In this document: piece by piece, positions 6,368-8,886 of the stretch
Layout of the letters: each line of letters starts with the position of its first letter
Numbering within the stretch: position 1 is the stretch's first letter
Assembly: GCA_030045175.1 (NCBI GenBank)
Contig: JASIBM010000472.1
Coordinates: 1 to 8,886, forward strand
DNA length: 8,886 nt
Direction: 5' to 3'
Source of the DNA: Streptosporangiaceae bacterium
GTDB lineage: Bacteria; Actinomycetota; Actinomycetes; Streptosporangiales; Streptosporangiaceae
The notes under the pieces: generated by a model
What the model was told of the DNA's origin: nothing
Databases searched by the model: none
Seen by the model: the letters and a program-made list of their open reading frames with translations, nothing else
Program-made: the position numbers and the translations under genes

Positions 6368-7924
6368 CTAGGCAATGACGAACTGCCCGGCCGGCGCATT
6401 GCCCGCCGGATTGCCTTCACGCCAGGCGACGACGCCATTCACGATCACCAGGTCCACGCCGGAAGCCTGCCGCTGCGGGGCGTCGTAGGTCGCGCGCGCC
6501 GTTACGCCGTCCGGGCCGATGACGCAGATGTCGGCGGCCAGGCCGGGCGCGAGCCTTCCCCGCGTGCGCAGGCCATAAGCGCCGGCGGCGTTCGCCGCCA
6601 GATGCCTGGCTAGCCGCTGGTAACCAGCGTCGCGCCCGCCGGCCAGGTAGTGCTCGGCGAGCCGGGCGAACGCGCCGTGTCCGCGCGGGTGCGGGTGCTG
6701 GCCCTGATAGATCCCGTCGGAGCCGGCGCAGTGCCGGTCATCATCGGCGATCCAGGTGAGTTGCACGTCGGTCAGCGCGGGCCGGTCCAGGTGCGCGCCC
6801 ACGCCCAGCCCCGTACTGACCAGCAGGTCGATCGCCCACTCCCCGGCGGGTTGCCCGTCCTGACGCGCCGCCTCGGTGATCGACATCCCGGCGAACCTGG
6901 CCGCGTCGCCGGGCAGGCACCCCAGGTACAAGCTGGCCAGGTAGTGGTCGGAGAATTTCTCGCCGGCCAGCAGCGCGGCGCGCTCGGGAGGGCTGGTGAG
7001 CGCCGCCAGCGTGCCGGCCGGGCCACCGGCCTGCAGTTGCGGCGGCAGCAGCAGCACGGCCAGGATCGTGCTTGACCTGCGGTACGGGTACATGTCGAAC
7101 GACACCTCCACCCCGTCGGCCTCGGCCCGGCCGAGCGCGGCCGCGATGTCTCCTGGCGGACCCCACAGGTGGCTCGCGTGCACCCGGACGCCGGCCGCCC
7201 GGCCGACCGCGGCTAGCTCGTCGAGCCCGCCGGCGACGGCAGCGCCGTAGCCGCGCAAGTGCGACACATACGGCCGGCCAGCCTCCGCCAGCGGCGCGGC
7301 CATGAACGCGACCTCGCCGACCTCGCCGAACCGGCTCGGCAGGTAATCCAGTCCGCTCGACAACCCGACCGCCCCGTCGGACAGCGCCCGCTCCACCTCC
7401 CGCCGCGCCGCCATCAGCTCGCCAGGCCCGAGCCCGCCTGGCCGCATGCCCGCCACGTTGTGCCTGATCGTGCCCTGCGAGGCCAGCACCGCCACGTTCT
7501 GCACCAGCCGGCCAGCCACCGCGTCGCGGAACCCGGCCACGGTCAGCTCACGCTCGGGATCCAGCGTCCCGTTGACCGGGCCGAAATAACGGTTCAGGTA
7601 CCTGGCGGTCGCTGCGGACGCACCGACCCACGACTGACCGTCCTGCCCGACGACCAGCGTGGTCACGCCCTGGGCGAGCGCGCCAGGCACGCACCCGGAC
7701 TCAAGCAGTGGCCCCTCTGCGTGCACGTGCGCGTCGATGAACCCAGGGCAGCTCACGCTACCCGGCGCCAGGTCGATGACCTCCCAGTCCCCGGCCGACG
7801 CGAGGTCATGAGCCATGCCGATCCAGGAAATGAGCGGCCCTTCGATCAGCACATCGGCCAGGCGCACGACGTCGCCGATTCCGTCAGCGACCAAGCCTCC
7901 GCGCAGCAGCACCCGAGTTGTCAC
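6368..7924 (-). CDS. N-acyl-D-amino-acid deacylase-like amidohydrolase
   Basis: This 518-residue protein from GTG 7924 has the length and layout of the D-aminoacylase branch of the amidohydrolase superfamily: a small beta-sandwich formed by both ends around a TIM barrel. Visible metal-site motifs are PGFIDAHVH (H66, H68), YVSHLRGYG (H222), VHASHLWG (H252) and GSDGIYQGQHPHPRGHG (D403). SSGLDYLPSRFG and FDMYPYRRSST are further family hallmarks. The typical reaction is hydrolysis of N-acyl-D-amino acids to a D-amino acid and a carboxylate in the cytoplasm; related members act on other cyclic or acylated amides. The position of the metal-binding cysteine in characterised D-aminoacylases (GVTTVVVGNCG-like) reads GVTTLVVGQDG here, so Asp replaces Cys and the substrate may differ. 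A possible Shine-Dalgarno (GGGTGGGA) lies 10 bases upstream of the GTG. It stands alone, convergent with the SDR and divergent from the DUF5995 gene. Confidence 0.88.
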   Translation of the reverse strand: MTTRVLLRGGLVADGIGDVVRLADVLIEGPLISWIGMAHDLASAGDWEVIDLAPGSVSCPGFIDAHVHAEGPLLESGCVPGALAQGVTTLVVGQDGQSWVGASAATARYLNRYFGPVNGTLDPERELTVAGFRDAVAGRLVQNVAVLASQGTIRHNVAGMRPGGLGPGELMAARREVERALSDGAVGLSSGLDYLPSRFGEVGEVAFMAAPLAEAGRPYVSHLRGYGAAVAGGLDELAAVGRAAGVRVHASHLWGPPGDIAAALGRAEADGVEVSFDMYPYRRSSTILAVLLLPPQLQAGGPAGTLAALTSPPERAALLAGEKFSDHYLASLYLGCLPGDAARFAGMSITEAARQDGQPAGEWAIDLLVSTGLGVGAHLDRPALTDVQLTWIADDDRHCAGSDGIYQGQHPHPRGHGAFARLAEHYLAGGRDAGYQRLARHLAANAAGAYGLRTRGRLAPGLAADICVIGPDGVTARATYDAPQRQASGVDLVIVNGVVAWREGNPAGNAPAGQFVIA

Positions 7925-7995
7925 AGGCCGACTATCCCACCCGCATATGGTGCTCGGCGCCCGCCAGGCCGATCATGAAATTGGACGGCTGATCG

Positions 7996-8001
7996 TATAG
8001 T
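7996..8001 (+). promoter_or_regulatory. Possible -10 box of a leaderless DUF5995 transcript
   Basis: TATAGT lies seven bases upstream of ATG 8009. A transcript starting at or near that A would be leaderless, a common mode in actinobacteria. No matching -35 at 16-19 bases is evident, and no good Shine-Dalgarno precedes any of the candidate starts (GTG 8000, ATG 8003, ATG 8009), which fits a leaderless start at 8009. Confidence 0.45.
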
Positions 8002-8008
8002 GATGGCC

Positions 8009-8749
8009 ATGTCATATGATCCGCTGGATCTTGGCGGGCCGGCCTCCACGGTTGCCGGGGTGATAGCGCGCATGGAGGCGATCGCGGCCGCACTTCCCGC
8101 GGCGGATGGGCTGGCCTGCTTCAACCGCATGTACCTGGAGGTAACCAGGCTGGTCAACAGCCGGCTGCACGATGGCTTCTACGCCGATCCGGGCTTCATG
8201 ACCCACCTGGACGTGACGTTCGCTGACCTGTACTTCAGTGCGGTCGATGCGGTGCTGGCCTGGGGGGACGACCCCCCAGAACCCCCCGCAAGCAACCCGC
8301 AAGCTGTGCCGCTGGCCTGGCGGCCGCTGGTGGAACAGCGCGCGAACCGCGGTATCGAGCCGATCCAGTTCGCGCTGGCCGGCATGAATGCCCACATCAA
8401 CCATGACCTGCCGCTGGCGGTGGTCGCCACCTGCGCGGCCCTGGCCACCGAGCCGGAGGCGGGCTCGCACTTCGCCGACTACCAGAAGGTGGACCAGCTG
8501 CTGGACGCTGCCGAGCAGTCGGTGCGGCAGTCCTTCGAAACGGCGCCCGAGCTTGCCGTCGACCGCCACTTCGCCGCGGTCAATAGCCTGATCGCGAACT
8601 GGACCATCAACTCCGCCCGCGACCTGGCCTGGAACAACAGCCTGCTGCTGTGGGCGGTGCGCGATGATCCGATCGCGCGCGGGCTGCTGGCCGACAGCCT
8701 GGCCGCCTCGGCCGCGCTGTCCAGCCGCCTGCTGCTGGTGACGGTCTAA
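8009..8749 (+). CDS. DUF5995-family protein
   Basis: The ORF gives 246 residues from ATG 8009; GTG 8000 or ATG 8003 would add three or two residues. It matches my recollection of the DUF5995 pattern common in actinobacteria: FNRMYLEVTRLVN (38-50), LDVTFADLYFSAVDA (67-81), the hallmark GMNAHINHDLPLAV (125-138) and a helical C-terminus with SARDLAWNNSLLLW (202-215). The function of the family is not established. The conserved histidines and aspartate in NAHINHD could form a metal or active site, but that is speculation. There is no signal peptide or membrane helix, so it should be cytoplasmic. Residues 85-93 (WGDDPPEPP) are encoded by a G/C-run hairpin that resembles the repeat near the SDR gene. 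The gene is divergent from the amidohydrolase with an 84-base gap and is followed by a strong hairpin. Confidence 0.85.
   Translation: MSYDPLDLGGPASTVAGVIARMEAIAAALPAADGLACFNRMYLEVTRLVNSRLHDGFYADPGFMTHLDVTFADLYFSAVDAVLAWGDDPPEPPASNPQAVPLAWRPLVEQRANRGIEPIQFALAGMNAHINHDLPLAVVATCAALATEPEAGSHFADYQKVDQLLDAAEQSVRQSFETAPELAVDRHFAAVNSLIANWTINSARDLAWNNSLLLWAVRDDPIARGLLADSLAASAALSSRLLLVTV
8261..8287. repeat. G/C-run hairpin repeat inside the DUF5995 gene
   Basis: TGGGGGG (8261-8267), ACGA (8268-8271) and CCCCCCA (8272-8278) form a perfect 7-base stem with a 4-base loop, followed by GAACCCCCC (8279-8287). Read on the minus strand it becomes GGGGGGTTCTGGGGGGTCG followed by TCCCCCC, closely matching the GGGGGTTCGGGGGTGTCCCCC unit at 6227-6247. 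Confidence 0.55.
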
Positions 8750-8755
8750 AAATCT

Positions 8756-8796
8756 CGGACGGCATTGTCATGCGCTGGTAAGCGCGCCGCCGTCCG
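8756..8796 (+). terminator. Hairpin terminator after the DUF5995 gene
   Basis: CGGACGGC (8756-8763) and GCCGTCCG (8789-8796) make a perfect 8-base stem beginning six bases after the TAA stop. Inside it, GCGCT (8772-8776) and AGCGC (8781-8785) form a second stem with a 4-base loop, so the structure is a stacked hairpin. No T-run follows. It most likely ends the DUF5995 transcript. The remaining bases 8797-8886 hold no gene I can support; TTGACG at 8861-8866 could be a -35 box for a gene beyond the right edge. Confidence 0.65.
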
Positions 8797-8886
8797 TGAA
8801 CGACTGGCCGGGAATCTTCGGGATAACGGGATCAGCGACATTACGGCGGGAACTCTTTCATTGACGCCGGTGATGGTGTAGACCGG

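Noticed and set aside
7259..7978. 239-codon plus-strand ORF antisense to the amidohydrolase
   Set aside because: It is arginine-, histidine- and proline-rich shadow composition, and the amidohydrolase motifs are on the minus strand.
8861..8886. Promoter for a gene beyond the right edge (TTGACG at 8861-8866)
   Set aside because: The -10 position falls at or outside the window end, so the promoter cannot be confirmed.

Overview
This window comes from a high-GC actinobacterium. By eye it is roughly 70% GC, third codon positions are almost all G or C, starts are mixed ATG/GTG, and the families present (PadR, large ATP-binding LuxR, DUF5995) are typical of the group. The short G/C-run hairpin repeats also fit. 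The sequence does not support a genus. I see no rRNA, tRNA, CRISPR array or recognisable transposase.

Left part (1-3538, all minus strand): a large LuxR-type regulator with an N-terminal ATPase domain (806-3538); then a small ORF encoding an eight-cysteine, RING-like zinc-binding protein (471-749); then the N-terminal 99 residues of a PadR-family repressor, which runs off the left edge (1-298). The PadR gene has its own promoter, with a perfect TATAAT overlapped by interleaved AGTAT/ATACT repeats, an apparent autoregulatory operator.

Middle part (3623-6332, plus strand): divergently from the LuxR gene lies a mannitol 2-dehydrogenase-type polyol dehydrogenase (3623-5131). It is followed by a 26-codon ORF with a good ribosome-binding site (5299-5379), whose stop overlaps the start of a short-chain dehydrogenase (5376-6332) in an ATGA arrangement. 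The short-chain dehydrogenase runs about 75 residues past its normal C-terminus, through a G/C-rich hairpin repeat block. The two dehydrogenases plausibly oxidise or interconvert polyols and ketoses, and the adjacent LuxR protein is a candidate regulator; both points are inferred from position and family only.

Right part (6341-8886): a D-aminoacylase-like amidohydrolase (6368-7924, minus) converges on the short-chain dehydrogenase across a small hairpin terminator. It is divergent from a DUF5995 protein (8009-8749, plus), which may be translated from a leaderless transcript and is followed by a strong hairpin.

The least ordinary items are the RING-like mini-protein, the coupled 26-residue ORF, the repeat-derived tail of the short-chain dehydrogenase, and a related repeat inside the DUF5995 coding sequence. 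None of these alone proves a new system.
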